Positions 20,676 through 28,851 of a stretch of 64,000 bases of DNA are shown here, piece after piece; the stretch's first letter is position 1; every line of letters begins with the position of its first letter. Under the pieces are notes generated by a model, which was not told where the DNA came from, ran no database searches, and saw only the letters and a list, made by a program, of their open reading frames with translations. A program made the position numbers and the translations under genes. Source of the DNA: an uncultured Burkholderiaceae bacterium (lineage in GTDB: Bacteria; Pseudomonadota; Gammaproteobacteria; Burkholderiales; Burkholderiaceae_B); NCBI GenBank assembly GCA_934525625.1, contig CAKSZL010000002.1:186001-250000 (forward strand), in the 5' to 3' direction.

Positions 20676-20958
20676 GTGCTGTAAAATTAAGAGTTTAGCG
20701 ATACGCGCCCGGTAGGGCTTTCCGGCAGAGTTCCCGTAGAACACCGTAGCGAGCACCGCAGCAAGACACCGCAGTGGAACACCACGGCGAGACACAGCGG
20801 CGGAACACAGTGGTGGAACACCACAACGGAACGGCACAGCGGAACGGCACGGCAGGCTTCACCGCGGCTCGTATCTTTTTGGCTTGTAAAGCGCCTTGCT
20901 TGGTACGCGAGTAATCACGTGTACAGCGGCGGGCGGCTTTGCGACTACGGAAGTGAAT
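20676..20958 (+). promoter_or_regulatory. dnaG-rpoD intergenic leader with degenerate tandem repeat
   Basis: 283 bp. Near the start is TGCTGTAAAATTAAG (possible extended -10 TAAAAT at 20682-20687). From about 20735 to 20852 runs an imperfect array of 13-16 bp units on the theme GAACACCRCRGCGG (e.g. GGAACACCACGGCGAG, GGAACACCACAACGGAAC). No open reading frame of interest. It could be the rpoD 5' leader. Confidence 0.45.
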
Positions 20959-23178
20959 ATGACCCAAACTACTGGTAAGACCCCGGCGGCTCCCAAGAAG
21001 GCGGCCGCAAAAAAAGCCAAGGCAAGCGAAACCGAACTGGTGACGGGTGCCGAAGTAGAAGCGGGCACCAAGGCCGCCCGCAAGACGGCGGCCCGCAAAA
21101 CGGTCGCCAAGGCGGCGGGCGCCGACGAAGCCCAGGCCGTCAAGAAGCCGCGCGCCGCCAAGACGGCCGGCGGCACGGGCCGCCGCCCCGGGCGTCCGGC
21201 CAAGTCGGCCAACAACGACGTGGTCGGCTTCGACGACGATATGGATATCGAGCCTGAAGTCATCCCTGACTTCAAGCCCATGAACAACAAGCGCGGCGGC
21301 AAGCGCGGCAAGGGCGACAAAGAGTCCGGCGGCGGCCGCAGCCAGCTGAGCCTGGAAGAACAGGAAGCCCGCCGCAACCGTCTCAAGGTGCTGATCAAGC
21401 TAGGTAAAGACCGCGGCTATCTCACCTATGGCGAAATCAACGACCACCTGCCCGACGACCTGGTCGACGCTGAAGCCATCGACGGCATCATCAGCACCTT
21501 CAGCGACATGGGCATCTCGGTCTACGACCAGGCGCCCGACGCCGAGGCCTTGCTGCTCAGCGACTCCACGCCCGTGGCCGCCAACGACGACGACGTCGAA
21601 GACGAAGCCGAGGCCGCGCTGACCACGGTGGATTCCGATTTCGGCCGCACCACCGACCCGGTGCGCATGTACATGCGCGAAATGGGCTCGGTCGAACTGC
21701 TGACTCGCGAAGGCGAAATCGAGATCGCCAAGCGTATCGAAGACGGCCTCAAGCACATGCTGATGGCCATCGCCGCCTGCCCGACGACCATCAACGAAAT
21801 TCTGGAATACGTCGCCAAGGTGCGCGAGGGCCAGGCCCAGATCGACGAAGTCGTCGACGGCCTCATCGACGAAGACGGCGAAGAATACGCCGGCTCCGGC
21901 GCGCCCTCCGACATGAGCGAAGGCGACGACCGCCCGGCCGGCGGCATGAGCACCAAGCAGCTCGAATACCTGCGCACCAAGGCGCTCAAGAAGTTCGACA
22001 GCGTCGGGCAATGGTTCGAGAAGATGCGCGCCGCCTACGAAACCAAGGGTTATGGCTCGCCGGAATACAAGCAGGCCCAGGAAGCCATACTCGAAGAGTT
22101 CATGGGCATCCGCTTCACGGCCAAGATGGTCGAGAAGCTGGCCGACACGCTACGCGAGCAGGTCGCCTACGCGCGCCAGATCGAACGCGAAGTCCTGCGC
22201 ATCTGCGTCGACCGGGCCGGCATGCCGCGCTCGTACTTCATCCGCGTGTTCCCCGAGAACGAAACCAACCTGGAATGGATAGAGCAGGAAGTCGCCGCCG
22301 GCCACGCCTACTCCGAAACCCTGGAGCGCCACGTGCCCGCCGTGCACGAGTTGCAGGGCAAGCTGATCGAGCTGCAATCCAAGGTCGTGCTGCCCCTGAA
22401 AGACCTCAAGGGCGTCAACAAGCGCATGGCCACCGGCGAAGCCAAGGCCCGCAAGGCCAAGCGCGAAATGACCGAAGCCAACCTGCGCCTGGTCATCTCC
22501 ATCGCCAAGAAGTACACCAACCGCGGCCTGCAGTTCCTCGACCTCATCCAGGAAGGCAACATCGGCCTGATGAAGGCCGTCGACAAGTTCGAATACCGCC
22601 GCGGCTACAAGTTCTCCACCTACGCCACGTGGTGGATACGCCAGGCCATCACGCGTTCCATCGCCGACCAGGCGCGCACCATCCGCATTCCGGTGCATAT
22701 GATCGAAACCATCAACAAGATGAATCGCATCAACCGGCAGATTCTGCAGGAAACCGGCGTCGAGCCCGATCCGGCCACGCTGGCGCAGAAGATGGACATG
22801 CCCGAAGAAAAGGTGCGCAAGATCCTCAAGATCGCCAAGGAACCCATCTCGATGGAAACCCCTATCGGCGACGACGACGATTCCCACCTGGGCGATTTCA
22901 TCGAAGACCTGGCCACGCTGTCGCCGTCCGAATCGGCGCTGCACGGCTCGATGCGCGATGTCGTCAAGGAAGTGCTGGACTCGCTGACGCCGCGCGAAGC
23001 CAAGGTGCTGCGCATGCGCTTCGGCATCGAAATGAGCACCGACCAAACGCTGGAAGAAGTCGGCAAGCAGTTCGACGTCACGCGCGAGCGCATTCGCCAG
23101 ATAGAGGCCAAGGCGCTGCGCAAGCTGCGCCACCCCAGCCGGGCGGACAAGCTCAAGAGCTTCCTGGAAGGGCAGTAA
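20959..23178 (+). CDS. rpoD: RpoD, primary sigma-70 factor
   Basis: 739 residues. Lysine/alanine-rich N-terminal extension (about 1-110), region 1.1, a non-conserved insertion with acidic stretches, region 2 ([20 protein letters not shown] and [13 protein letters not shown]), region 3, and region 4.2 helix-turn-helix [19 protein letters not shown]. The ATG at 20959 is chosen for the GGAAG ribosome site; an upstream in-frame ATG (20896) lies in the repeat-rich leader. Confidence 0.97.
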   Translation: MTQTTGKTPAAPKKAAAKKAKASETELVTGAEVEAGTKAARKTAARKTVAKAAGADEAQAVKKPRAAKTAGGTGRRPGRPAKSANNDVVGFDDDMDIEPEVIPDFKPMNNKRGGKRGKGDKESGGGRSQLSLEEQEARRNRLKVLIKLGKDRGYLTYGEINDHLPDDLVDAEAIDGIISTFSDMGISVYDQAPDAEALLLSDSTPVAANDDDVEDEAEAALTTVDSDFGRTTDPVRMYMREMGSVELLTREGEIEIAKRIEDGLKHMLMAIAACPTTINEILEYVAKVREGQAQIDEVVDGLIDEDGEEYAGSGAPSDMSEGDDRPAGGMSTKQLEYLRTKALKKFDSVGQWFEKMRAAYETKGYGSPEYKQAQEAILEEFMGIRFTAKMVEKLADTLREQVAYARQIEREVLRICVDRAGMPRSYFIRVFPENETNLEWIEQEVAAGHAYSETLERHVPAVHELQGKLIELQSKVVLPLKDLKGVNKRMATGEAKARKAKREMTEANLRLVISIAKKYTNRGLQFLDLIQEGNIGLMKAVDKFEYRRGYKFSTYATWWIRQAITRSIADQARTIRIPVHMIETINKMNRINRQILQETGVEPDPATLAQKMDMPEEKVRKILKIAKEPISMETPIGDDDDSHLGDFIEDLATLSPSESALHGSMRDVVKEVLDSLTPREAKVLRMRFGIEMSTDQTLEEVGKQFDVTRERIRQIEAKALRKLRHPSRADKLKSFLEGQ

Positions 23179-23229
23179 AGCCGGGGTGCCGGCCCGCCCC
23201 ATGAGGGCGTGCCGGCAGCGGCTTTTCAT

Positions 23230-23259
23230 GCGGCAGCCTGCGGGCTGCCGCTGTTGTTT
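23230..23259 (+). terminator. Terminator after rpoD
   Basis: GCGGCAGCC (23230-23238), loop TGCG, GGCTGCCGC (23243-23251), then TGTTGTTT. A strong 9-bp stem with an imperfect T tract; it probably ends the rpsU-dnaG-rpoD message. Confidence 0.65.
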
Positions 23260-23382
23260 GTACGGCCGGCGCCCGCGCAAAATGCGGCCGGCGCGGCAGC
23301 GGGGCATGGCGGCTTGAGCCAGGTGCGCAGATTGCGCCGCCGTTGTATGATTTTTGCCCTTCCTGTCTATGGACATACCCGG

Positions 23383-23652
23383 ATGAAATCCCTGGAAGTC
23401 TTCATCGAACGCCTGATACTTTCCAGCCGCTGGCTGCTGGTCGCCTTCTACATCGGCCTGGTCGCGGCGCTGGCCGTGTACGCCGTCTCGTTCGGCTACA
23501 AGTTTCTGAAGGTGGCGCAAAACGTGTTCACCTACGACGAAGCCGACGTGATCCTGGCCATGCTGGGCCTGATAGACGCCGCGCTGGTGGCCAGCCTCAT
23601 TGTCATGGTGATGATCTCGGACAAAGGCGGCAAGGGCGGGGCGACGCTCTGA
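23383..23652 (+). CDS. Truncated UPF0114 (YqhA-like) membrane protein
   Basis: 89 residues with two clear hydrophobic segments (about 14-34 and 58-78). The sequence IERLILSSRWLLVAFYIGL and LALIDAALVASLIVMVMIS-like strand match the first half of the YqhA/UPF0114 family, whose members are about 160-180 residues. The conserved part stops at VMVMIS and is followed by SDKGGKGGATL and a stop; no other frame restores the second half. Probably a 3'-deleted copy; function unknown. Confidence 0.6.
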   Translation: MKSLEVFIERLILSSRWLLVAFYIGLVAALAVYAVSFGYKFLKVAQNVFTYDEADVILAMLGLIDAALVASLIVMVMISDKGGKGGATL

Positions 23653-23725
23653 AGCCGGCATCCGCCCGGTTTGACGCAAATGCCCCCGTCCGATGCTCCC
23701 GCGGGCCGCTAAACGCGGCCGCTCC

Positions 23726-23750
23726 AAGGCGATAGCTCGCCTTTATTAAT
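23726..23750 (+). terminator. Weak hairpin upstream of the dioxygenase gene
   Basis: AAGGCGA-TAGC-TCGCCTT (23726-23743) followed by TATTAAT. A 7-bp stem with short loop; a weak terminator at best. Confidence 0.35.
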
Positions 23751-23836
23751 GTCGCAAACGCCCCTCACGCCATGACGGGGCGGCCTCTTACACTGCTTTC
23801 ATTGGTCAACGAGCCACGAACAGCAATGAGGCACAG

Positions 23837-24907
23837 ATGGTCTACAGGCATATCACGGTAACAAAAATGACCCCGAACATCGGGGCATATGTTTCGGACG
23901 TCGACTTGAACGCGGTAAGCCGTTCCGAGGTCTATGACGAGATTCGCCGGGCCTTATGGGAAAACAAGGTCATCTTTTTCCGCGACCAGAACCTGACGCC
24001 CGAAGCGCATCTGAAGCTGGCGCAGACCTTCGGCGACGTGGAGCTGCATGAGTTCTTCCCGCATTTGGAGGGCCGGCCGGAAATCCAGGTGCTTGCCAGC
24101 CAGGGAACGAAATCCCCGGATACGGATCGCTGGCATACGGACTGCACCTTCCGCGAACGGCCCAATCACGTATGCGTGCTGCATGGCGTCGATGTCCCGG
24201 AAATAGGCGGAGACACGCTGTGGGCCTCGACGTCGGCGGCCTTCGCGGCGCTGGACGAAAACATGCGGGATCTGCTGCTGGGCCTGGACGCCGAGCACGA
24301 CATTTCGTATGCGTTCCGGCGCATGGGCTACGTGGCCGAAGCGCGCAAGCTGGACCAGAGCAATCCTCCCTACATCCATCCGGCGGTCATCAATCATCCC
24401 ATCACCGACGAGCTGTGCCTTTTCGTCAATTCGGTGTGGACGAAGTGTTTCCACAATCTGTCGATCCGCTATTCCGACCATTTGATGAGAATGCTCAACG
24501 AATGGATGATGCGTCCGGAGTTTCAGGTGCGATTCAAATGGGAGAAGAACTCCGTCGCCATCTGGGACAACCTGGCGACGCAGCATTACGCGGTGTACGA
24601 CTACAGCGGCAGCCAGCGCAGAATGCACAGGGCGACGTGCAACCCCAGCCGCGTCAAGCTCAATGCGCGGCCCAACGCCTCCAGGCCGGCGCAGATTGAG
24701 GCGTTTGCGCCGCCCGCGATGATGGCGGCGCTGCGCCCCGAGGTGCCGGGTAATGCCGGCGCGGGGGCATCCCACGTGGCCGATGCGCTGATAGACGAGG
24801 GCAGGTTCGACGAACTGGCGGGGGCCGAGAAGCAGGCCGTCCAGGCCATCTTGCGAGCCTTGTCGGAGTTGGACGTCGCCAAGATCGTCCAGACGGCGGC
24901 GCGGTGA
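23837..24907 (+). CDS. TauD/TfdA-family Fe(II)/2-oxoglutarate dioxygenase
   Basis: 356 residues. Iron ligands of the family are visible: H100 and D102 in WHTDCTF and H250 in LATQHYAVYDY, with a 2-oxoglutarate-binding arginine 11 residues later (R261). These enzymes hydroxylate small acids or sulfonates while decarboxylating 2-oxoglutarate. The core ends near residue 275; an extra 80-residue alanine-rich tail follows that typical TauD proteins lack. The stop codon overlaps the GTG of the shell-protein gene (GTGA at 24904-24907), so the two are linked. Confidence 0.82.
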   Translation: MVYRHITVTKMTPNIGAYVSDVDLNAVSRSEVYDEIRRALWENKVIFFRDQNLTPEAHLKLAQTFGDVELHEFFPHLEGRPEIQVLASQGTKSPDTDRWHTDCTFRERPNHVCVLHGVDVPEIGGDTLWASTSAAFAALDENMRDLLLGLDAEHDISYAFRRMGYVAEARKLDQSNPPYIHPAVINHPITDELCLFVNSVWTKCFHNLSIRYSDHLMRMLNEWMMRPEFQVRFKWEKNSVAIWDNLATQHYAVYDYSGSQRRMHRATCNPSRVKLNARPNASRPAQIEAFAPPAMMAALRPEVPGNAGAGASHVADALIDEGRFDELAGAEKQAVQAILRALSELDVAKIVQTAAR

Positions 24908-25509
24908 CGACCATGTCCTCGTTGCGCTCATATTGCTTCCTGGACCGCCTGCAGCCGCAGACCATGAGTTTCTTGGGAGCCGTGGCTCGCGGCTGCCTGC
25001 CCAGAATGAACGACGCGGCCATGATAGTGGAGGTCGCCCCAGGTTTGGATGCCGAGTGGCTGACCGACGTGGTGCTGAAGCAAACCGACGTCAAGCCGGG
25101 CGTGCTGGTGGTGGAAAGGCAGTTCGGTTATCTGGAGTTCCATGGCAGGGATGCTTCGTCGGTTCAGGCGGCGGGCCAGGCCGTGCTCGAAGCGCTGGGC
25201 GTATCGGCCCGCGATTTGCCCAGGCCCGAGGTGCAGGCCTCTCACAGAATCGACCGCGTGGACGAGCTGCATTCCTTTCTGGTGAACCGGAACCGTTCGG
25301 GCTCCATGCTGCTGCCCGGGGACGCGCTGTTCATCCTGGAGGTGGCGCCCGCGGCCACGGCTTTGCTGCTGGCGAACGAGGCGGAGAAAGCCGCCGACGT
25401 CAACCTGGTCGACTGCCGTTTCATGGGAGCCAGCGGACGGCTGTATTTCAGCGGCTCGCAATCGGCGGTCGAAGCGGCGCGCGAAGCCGTGCTCGGCATA
25501 TTGGCTTAG
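24904..25509 (+). CDS. Tandem-domain (BMC-T type) bacterial microcompartment shell protein
   Basis: 201 residues. Two copies of the BMC shell fold are recognisable: domain 1 about residues 9-93 (LDRLQPQTMSFLGAVARGCL; AAMIVEVAPGLDAEWLTDVV; VVERQFGYLEFHG) and domain 2 about 105-201 (DALFILEVAPAATALLLANE; VDCRFMGASGRLYFSG; AVEAAREAVLGIL). Such proteins form trimeric pseudohexameric tiles in protein organelles. No BMC-H or BMC-P gene is in the window, so this looks like a leftover of a longer locus. GTG start overlapping the dioxygenase stop; an ATG at 24913 is the alternative. Confidence 0.75.
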   Translation: MTTMSSLRSYCFLDRLQPQTMSFLGAVARGCLPRMNDAAMIVEVAPGLDAEWLTDVVLKQTDVKPGVLVVERQFGYLEFHGRDASSVQAAGQAVLEALGVSARDLPRPEVQASHRIDRVDELHSFLVNRNRSGSMLLPGDALFILEVAPAATALLLANEAEKAADVNLVDCRFMGASGRLYFSGSQSAVEAAREAVLGILA

Positions 25510-25521
25510 GAGGCCGGCATT

Positions 25522-25842
25522 ATGTCTCTGACGCCTGAAGCGCAAAAAATCATCGGCGAGGCCGTCGTCGAGCTGCTGCGGCGCAAGCGGCCCGCTGCGC
25601 CCGGCCTTGGCGACATCGGCATCCCCGTGAAAATCGGTAGCGCCGCAGACGTGCAAGCCTTGGCTTTGCTGGCGGCCAAGCTGGCCCGTCTCGAACCGTA
25701 TGGCGAACTTCACCGGCTCGACCCACGTGGGCAGAATCATCGGCATCAAATGCGCGGAGCATCTCAAGCCCGCCTTGCTGGAACTGGGCGGCAAGGCACC
25801 CATGGATTCGTCTTTTATTACGATTGTTTTCGGACATCCTAA
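25522..25842 (+). pseudogene. Chimeric small ORF after the shell gene, probable gene remnant
   Basis: 106 codons with a good ribosome site (AGGAGG at 25508-25513). The first 25 residues (SLTPEAQKIIGEAVVELLRR) form an amphipathic helix followed by a Pro/Gly linker, which resembles the short targeting peptides of microcompartment cargo enzymes; this is a guess from pattern only. From about 25700 the DNA is better read in another frame as aldehyde dehydrogenase, so the rest of this frame is probably not native. Confidence 0.4.
25706..25801 (+). pseudogene. Aldehyde dehydrogenase fragment
   Basis: In the frame of 25700 the DNA encodes NFTGSTHVGRIIGI ... HLKPALLELGGKAP, the NAD-binding GSTxVG loop through the catalytic-glutamate ELGGKAP motif of the NAD-dependent aldehyde dehydrogenase superfamily (vanillin/salicylaldehyde type). 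Similarity covers only about 32 residues; the catalytic cysteine region is gone. At 25801 it breaks abruptly into AT-rich DNA. A residue of a destroyed gene, probably once in the shell-protein locus. Confidence 0.7.
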
Positions 25843-26133
25843 TGAGATAAATGATTTACGTCTATTGCAATTTTTGTTCATTTGATTTGCAAGAATTGCA
25901 TAGGCGTGCGTAGCGTGTTCGCCGGAGCAAGCCCGGCGCCGCAGGCGTCCGATACACCCTGAAACGCAAAACGCCAGCCCCGGAAGGCTGGCGTTAGTCG
26001 ATTGATATACTTGGAAATTCTTGGTGTCCCGTGAGTCGAACACGGCACCAACGGATGATGAGTTCGTCGCCAACGTGCTAGGTCTGTACCGTTGGAGTAC
26101 CGCCATCTGAGGCGTTCTTGAACCCGTGGGCGG
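25802..26133. repeat. Junction region with degenerate copy of the tRNA-Met 3' half
   Basis: AT-rich bases 25802-25900 contain no recognisable gene. 25958-26010 is identical over 53 bp to 27128-27180 and includes the hairpin AACGCCAGCC-CCGGAA-GGCTGGCGTT. 26011-26067 is a diverged copy of the 3' half of the tRNA-Met gene (TTGGTG ... GTGAGTCGAACACGGCACCA ACGGAT). It cannot fold as a tRNA because the 5' half is missing. Together with the intact copy it forms a direct repeat 1,170 bp apart. Confidence 0.75.
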
Positions 26134-26562
26134 TTATGGCGACGGCTCCCACGGATTGATGATAGTCACTCCCGTAGGCTTGAAATCGGCCACGTTGCGC
26201 GTTACCACCGTCATGCCGTGCACCAGCGCCGTAGCCGCGATGAGCGCGTCACGCTCGCCGCGCTTGTCCGGCACATGCAGTCGAGCGCAGCGCTGAGCCA
26301 CAGCGGTATCGATAGGCAACGTGCGCCCGGAGAACTCGGGTAGTACGTGTTGCTCCAGCCACGAGCGCAGAATGGCCCCCTGGGCAGCGTCTTTGCGTTC
26401 AATCGACAGAACGCCGAGCTCCAACTCCATGATGGTGATGGCCGATACGAAGAGGTCGGCGGCATCGACGCTTTCCGTCCATGCCGCCACATTCCCATCG
26501 GCCTTGCCAAGCCGTACCTTGCGCAGCTCGGACAGCACGTTGGTATCGAGCACATACATCAT
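26134..26562 (-). CDS. PIN-domain toxin of a VapBC/FitAB-type pair
   Basis: 142 residues. PIN ribonuclease fold with acidic residues in YVLDTNVLSELRK, ITIMELELGV and RDALIAATA and VVTRNVADF near the end, as in VapC/FitB. Such toxins cut RNA (often initiator tRNA or rRNA) when released from the antitoxin. The start overlaps the antitoxin stop by ATGA (26559-26562); a second ATG follows directly. Confidence 0.88.
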   Translation of the reverse strand: MMYVLDTNVLSELRKVRLGKADGNVAAWTESVDAADLFVSAITIMELELGVLSIERKDAAQGAILRSWLEQHVLPEFSGRTLPIDTAVAQRCARLHVPDKRGERDALIAATALVHGMTVVTRNVADFKPTGVTIINPWEPSP

Positions 26563-26813
26563 GAGAGATCAGCCGGCCGGGCTCCAATGGTCACGCGCGG
26601 TGGCTCGAACTCGATGTCCGCAACACCCGGCATCGCCAGCGCGTCGGCAATGTTGCGCCGCTGCTTTGTCAACCGCTGATAGTCCTCGAAGCTGAGCAGC
26701 ACGTGTGCGGGCTTGCCGCGATCCGTGATGAACACCGGGCCGCTCTTGGTGGCCTTCTTTGCTCGCGTCACGTCCTGGTTCAGCTCCCGACTAGATAGAG
26801 TTGTGATGGTCAC
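26559..26813 (-). CDS. Phd/YefM-type antitoxin
   Basis: 84 residues. N-terminal DNA-binding Phd/YefM domain (SSRELNQDVTRAKKATKSGP, then VFITDRGKPAHVLLSFEDYQ) and a C-terminal toxin-binding tail. It neutralises the PIN toxin and probably represses the operon. The start is GTG at 26813, with a perfect AGGAGG seven bases upstream on the minus strand. Confidence 0.88.
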   Translation of the reverse strand: MTITTLSSRELNQDVTRAKKATKSGPVFITDRGKPAHVLLSFEDYQRLTKQRRNIADALAMPGVADIEFEPPRVTIGARPADLS

Positions 26814-26834
26814 AGCACGCCTCCTAGATCAATG

Positions 26835-26858
26835 AATGTAGGTATGATACTACATTCG
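26835..26858 (-). promoter_or_regulatory. Operator-like palindrome of the toxin-antitoxin operon
   Basis: GAATGTAG (26835-26842) and CTACATTC (26851-26858) are 8-bp inverted arms separated by 8 bp, just upstream of the antitoxin ribosome site. The position suits autorepression by the Phd-type protein. Confidence 0.6.
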
Positions 26859-26929
26859 ACCCGTTGGCAAGCGTGCTAATCACACTAAATTAAGCGTTTA
26901 GGCAGGTTCTGATGATGCTTTAGGTGTGA

Positions 26930-27127
26930 CTAGGGCGTGTCATCAATCAAACCCCGAGTAATCGACTTGATGACCTCCATCGGGCCAGCCAAACCACGGA
27001 TGCAGCCAGATGGATGGCCCCCAGGAAGTTGCGAGCTGTCTTGTCGTAGCGCGTGGCAATGGCACGGTACTGCTTCAGGCGTGCGAAGAAGTTCTCGATG
27101 AGATGGCGAGCTTTGTACAGGTCTCGA
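26930..27127 (-). pseudogene. IS5-family transposase 3' fragment
   Basis: On the minus strand the DNA encodes DLYKARHLIENFFARLKQYR ... ATRYDKTARNFLGAIHLAAS, the C-terminal end of an IS5-group DDE transposase (the E of the catalytic triad lies in HLIENFF). Only the last 60 residues or so remain. The right side stops exactly where the tRNA-associated direct repeat begins (27128). The element end is probably near GGGCGTGTCATCAAT at 26933. Not functional. Confidence 0.75.
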
Positions 27128-27133
27128 CCTGAA

Positions 27134-27165
27134 ACGCAAAACGCCAGCCCCGGAAGGCTGGCGTT
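27134..27165 (-). terminator. Terminator of the tRNA-Met gene
   Basis: AACGCCAGCC (27140-27149), six-base loop, GGCTGGCGTT (27156-27165): 10-bp perfect stem; on the minus strand it is followed by a short T run. The same hairpin occurs at 25970-25995 in the upstream repeat copy. Confidence 0.75.
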
Positions 27166-27191
27166 AGTCGATTGATATACTTTGGAATTCT

Positions 27192-27270
<79 letters not shown>

Positions 27271-27420
27271 CTTGGTGGAACCAAGCCCTGTATTATTACA
27301 CAAAACAAGAGGCACGCAGGCGCTTGCCTGGCGTGCCCGCTTCGCTTAAAAACAAGACGGGCACGCAGCGCACGGCTTTGCCGGTGCGGCTTCTGTTCCG
27401 TTTTTCATAAGGATTCAATA

Positions 27421-28254
27421 ATGACAAGAATCACATATCGCCTGCCTTGTCTGCTGGTGGCCATTGCGGGCCTTGCGGCCTGCGCCGGCGGCCAGGCGCC
27501 GGCGTCCTCCAATGCTTCCAATACGGCGTCTTCATCGTCCATGCAGAGTTCCAGCCAAACGCTATCCGACTTCCATTGGCAATTGACTGGCGCGAGCGAT
27601 GCGCGCGGCATGCCTCAGCCAGGCTGGCTGAATACCGGCGGCGCGCCGGTAAGCCTGCGCTTCCAGGGCGGCAATGTGGCGGTTTCGGGCCTGTGCAACA
27701 ACATGGGCGCGGGCTACGCCTTGCAGGGCTCGAATATCCGGATTTCGCACCTAGCCGGCACCATGAAGATGTGCGCCAACGACACCCTGATGCGCTACGA
27801 GCAGCAGTTTGCCTTGCGCCTGCCGCAGGCGGAACGCTGGCAGGTTTCCTTCGGCGAGCAGCCGACGCTGACGCTGACGTTCAAGGACGGCGCCCAATGG
27901 GTGCTCCAGGGCCGCGCCACGCACGAGGCCCAATACGGCGGGCCGGGCGAAACCATGTTTCTTGAAGTCGCGCCCCAGCGCGAGGCATGCAGCCATCCGC
28001 TGATGCCCCAGCATCAATGCCTGCGCGTGCGCGAGATCTCGTACGATGCGTCGGGCGTCAAGCAGCGGGTCGGCCAGTGGCAGTTGTTCTACGACGAGAT
28101 CGAAAACTACCAGCACCAGGCAGGCGTGCGCAACGTGCTGCGCATCAAGCGCTATACCCGCCAGCAGGCGCCCGCCGACGCATCGCGCTACGTGTACGTG
28201 CTGGACATGGTCGTCGAAAGCGAAAACACGTCAATTTCCGGAGGCCGGCGATGA
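27421..28254 (+). CDS. META/HslJ-like lipoprotein with DUF4377 domain
   Basis: 277 residues. Lipoprotein signal (CLLVAIAGLAAC, cysteine about residue 21) followed by a Ser/Ala linker, a META domain (about 45-165; WQLTGASDARG, SGLCNNMGAGY, GTMKMCANDTLMRYE) and a C-terminal DUF4377 domain (about 175-270; FLEVAPQREACSHPLMPQHQ, CLRVREISYD). META lipoproteins such as HslJ are envelope stress proteins of unclear biochemistry. The stop overlaps the next small gene (ATGA at 28251-28254). Confidence 0.8.
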   Translation: MTRITYRLPCLLVAIAGLAACAGGQAPASSNASNTASSSSMQSSSQTLSDFHWQLTGASDARGMPQPGWLNTGGAPVSLRFQGGNVAVSGLCNNMGAGYALQGSNIRISHLAGTMKMCANDTLMRYEQQFALRLPQAERWQVSFGEQPTLTLTFKDGAQWVLQGRATHEAQYGGPGETMFLEVAPQREACSHPLMPQHQCLRVREISYDASGVKQRVGQWQLFYDEIENYQHQAGVRNVLRIKRYTRQQAPADASRYVYVLDMVVESENTSISGGRR

Positions 28255-28439
28255 ACCGTTTATTGCAGCAAGCCAGGCAAATGCACCAGCGCAGAACGAC
28301 GTACTTTTACCTGTCGCCCACCGAAGACGACTACGCCAGCGCCCGGCTGCTGGCGAACCAGCTTAGCTTGAACCTGTCGCGCACGGCGGCGGCCCGCCCG
28401 GACGACCCTTACGAAGACGACCCCGACGAGTACTTCTAG
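28251..28439 (+). CDS. Small hypothetical protein
   Basis: 62 residues, not recognised. Basic N-terminal half (MNRLLQQARQMHQRRTTYFY) and very acidic end (DDPYEDDPDEYF); no membrane segment or signal. It overlaps the stop of the META lipoprotein gene by ATGA, with GGAGG seven bases before, so translation is plausible. Confidence 0.5.
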   Translation: MNRLLQQARQMHQRRTTYFYLSPTEDDYASARLLANQLSLNLSRTAAARPDDPYEDDPDEYF

Positions 28440-28556
28440 GCGTCGGGGCAGCGATGAATTCATCATTCGGGTCGACTGAAACAATAAAAAATTCAGCGGT
28501 GTTTAGCGACCCGGAATATCGTCGCAGCCAGAACAAATTCCTGTGAATCAAGTTTC

Positions 28557-28585
28557 TTGACTGTGCGTTTACTCGTCACTATACT
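28557..28585 (+). promoter_or_regulatory. Sigma-70 promoter of the gcv operon
   Basis: TTGACT (28557-28562) and TATACT (28580-28585) with an ideal 17-bp spacer. Transcription would begin about 28592, just before the glycine riboswitch. Confidence 0.85.
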
Positions 28586-28596
28586 GTTTTCAACCA

Positions 28597-28781
28597 AGTG
28601 GGAGAGCGCGTATGCAGGGCACGCCGCCGAAGGGGAATAACCCAAAACTCTCAGGCTAAAGGACCACTTGGCCTAGGTCATGCGTAAGCATCGGCCTAAA
28701 CTCTGGAGAGCGGCTTCCTTGCGAAGCCCACCGAAGGGGCAGAACCGTCAGGTTCGAATCTCTCAGGTACCAAGGACAGAG
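28597..28781 (+). ncRNA. Tandem glycine riboswitch
   Basis: Two similar aptamers. The first begins GGGAGAGCGCG and ends CTCTCAGGCTAAAGGACC; the second begins CTGGAGAGCGG and ends CTCTCAGGTACCAAGGACAG. Each has the GGAGAG...CCGAAGGGG...CTCTCAGG core of the gcvT (glycine) riboswitch class. It lies between a sigma-70 promoter and gcvT, about 70 bases before the start codon, and presumably turns the operon on when glycine is abundant. Confidence 0.93.
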
Positions 28782-28851
28782 CGGGGACACGAGCCATGGT
28801 GTGGCAAGACACGCCAGGCTGCGATTTCCACCGTCTTTTGGTCTAGAGATT

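Noticed and set aside
20735..20852. CRISPR-like array before rpoD
   Set aside because: Units are 13-16 bp, contiguous and degenerate with no spacers, and no cas genes are present.
26011..26067. Second tRNA-Met gene
   Set aside because: Only the 3' half is present and it has mismatches in the T and anticodon arms, so it cannot form a tRNA.
27987..28439. Long version of the small ORF (150 codons) overlapping the META lipoprotein gene
   Set aside because: The upstream part is a shadow of the lipoprotein gene; only the last 62 codons have a start with ribosome site.
28801..28851. Earlier GTG start for gcvT
   Set aside because: It would place 17 non-conserved residues before the normal GcvT N-terminus and starts too close to the riboswitch.
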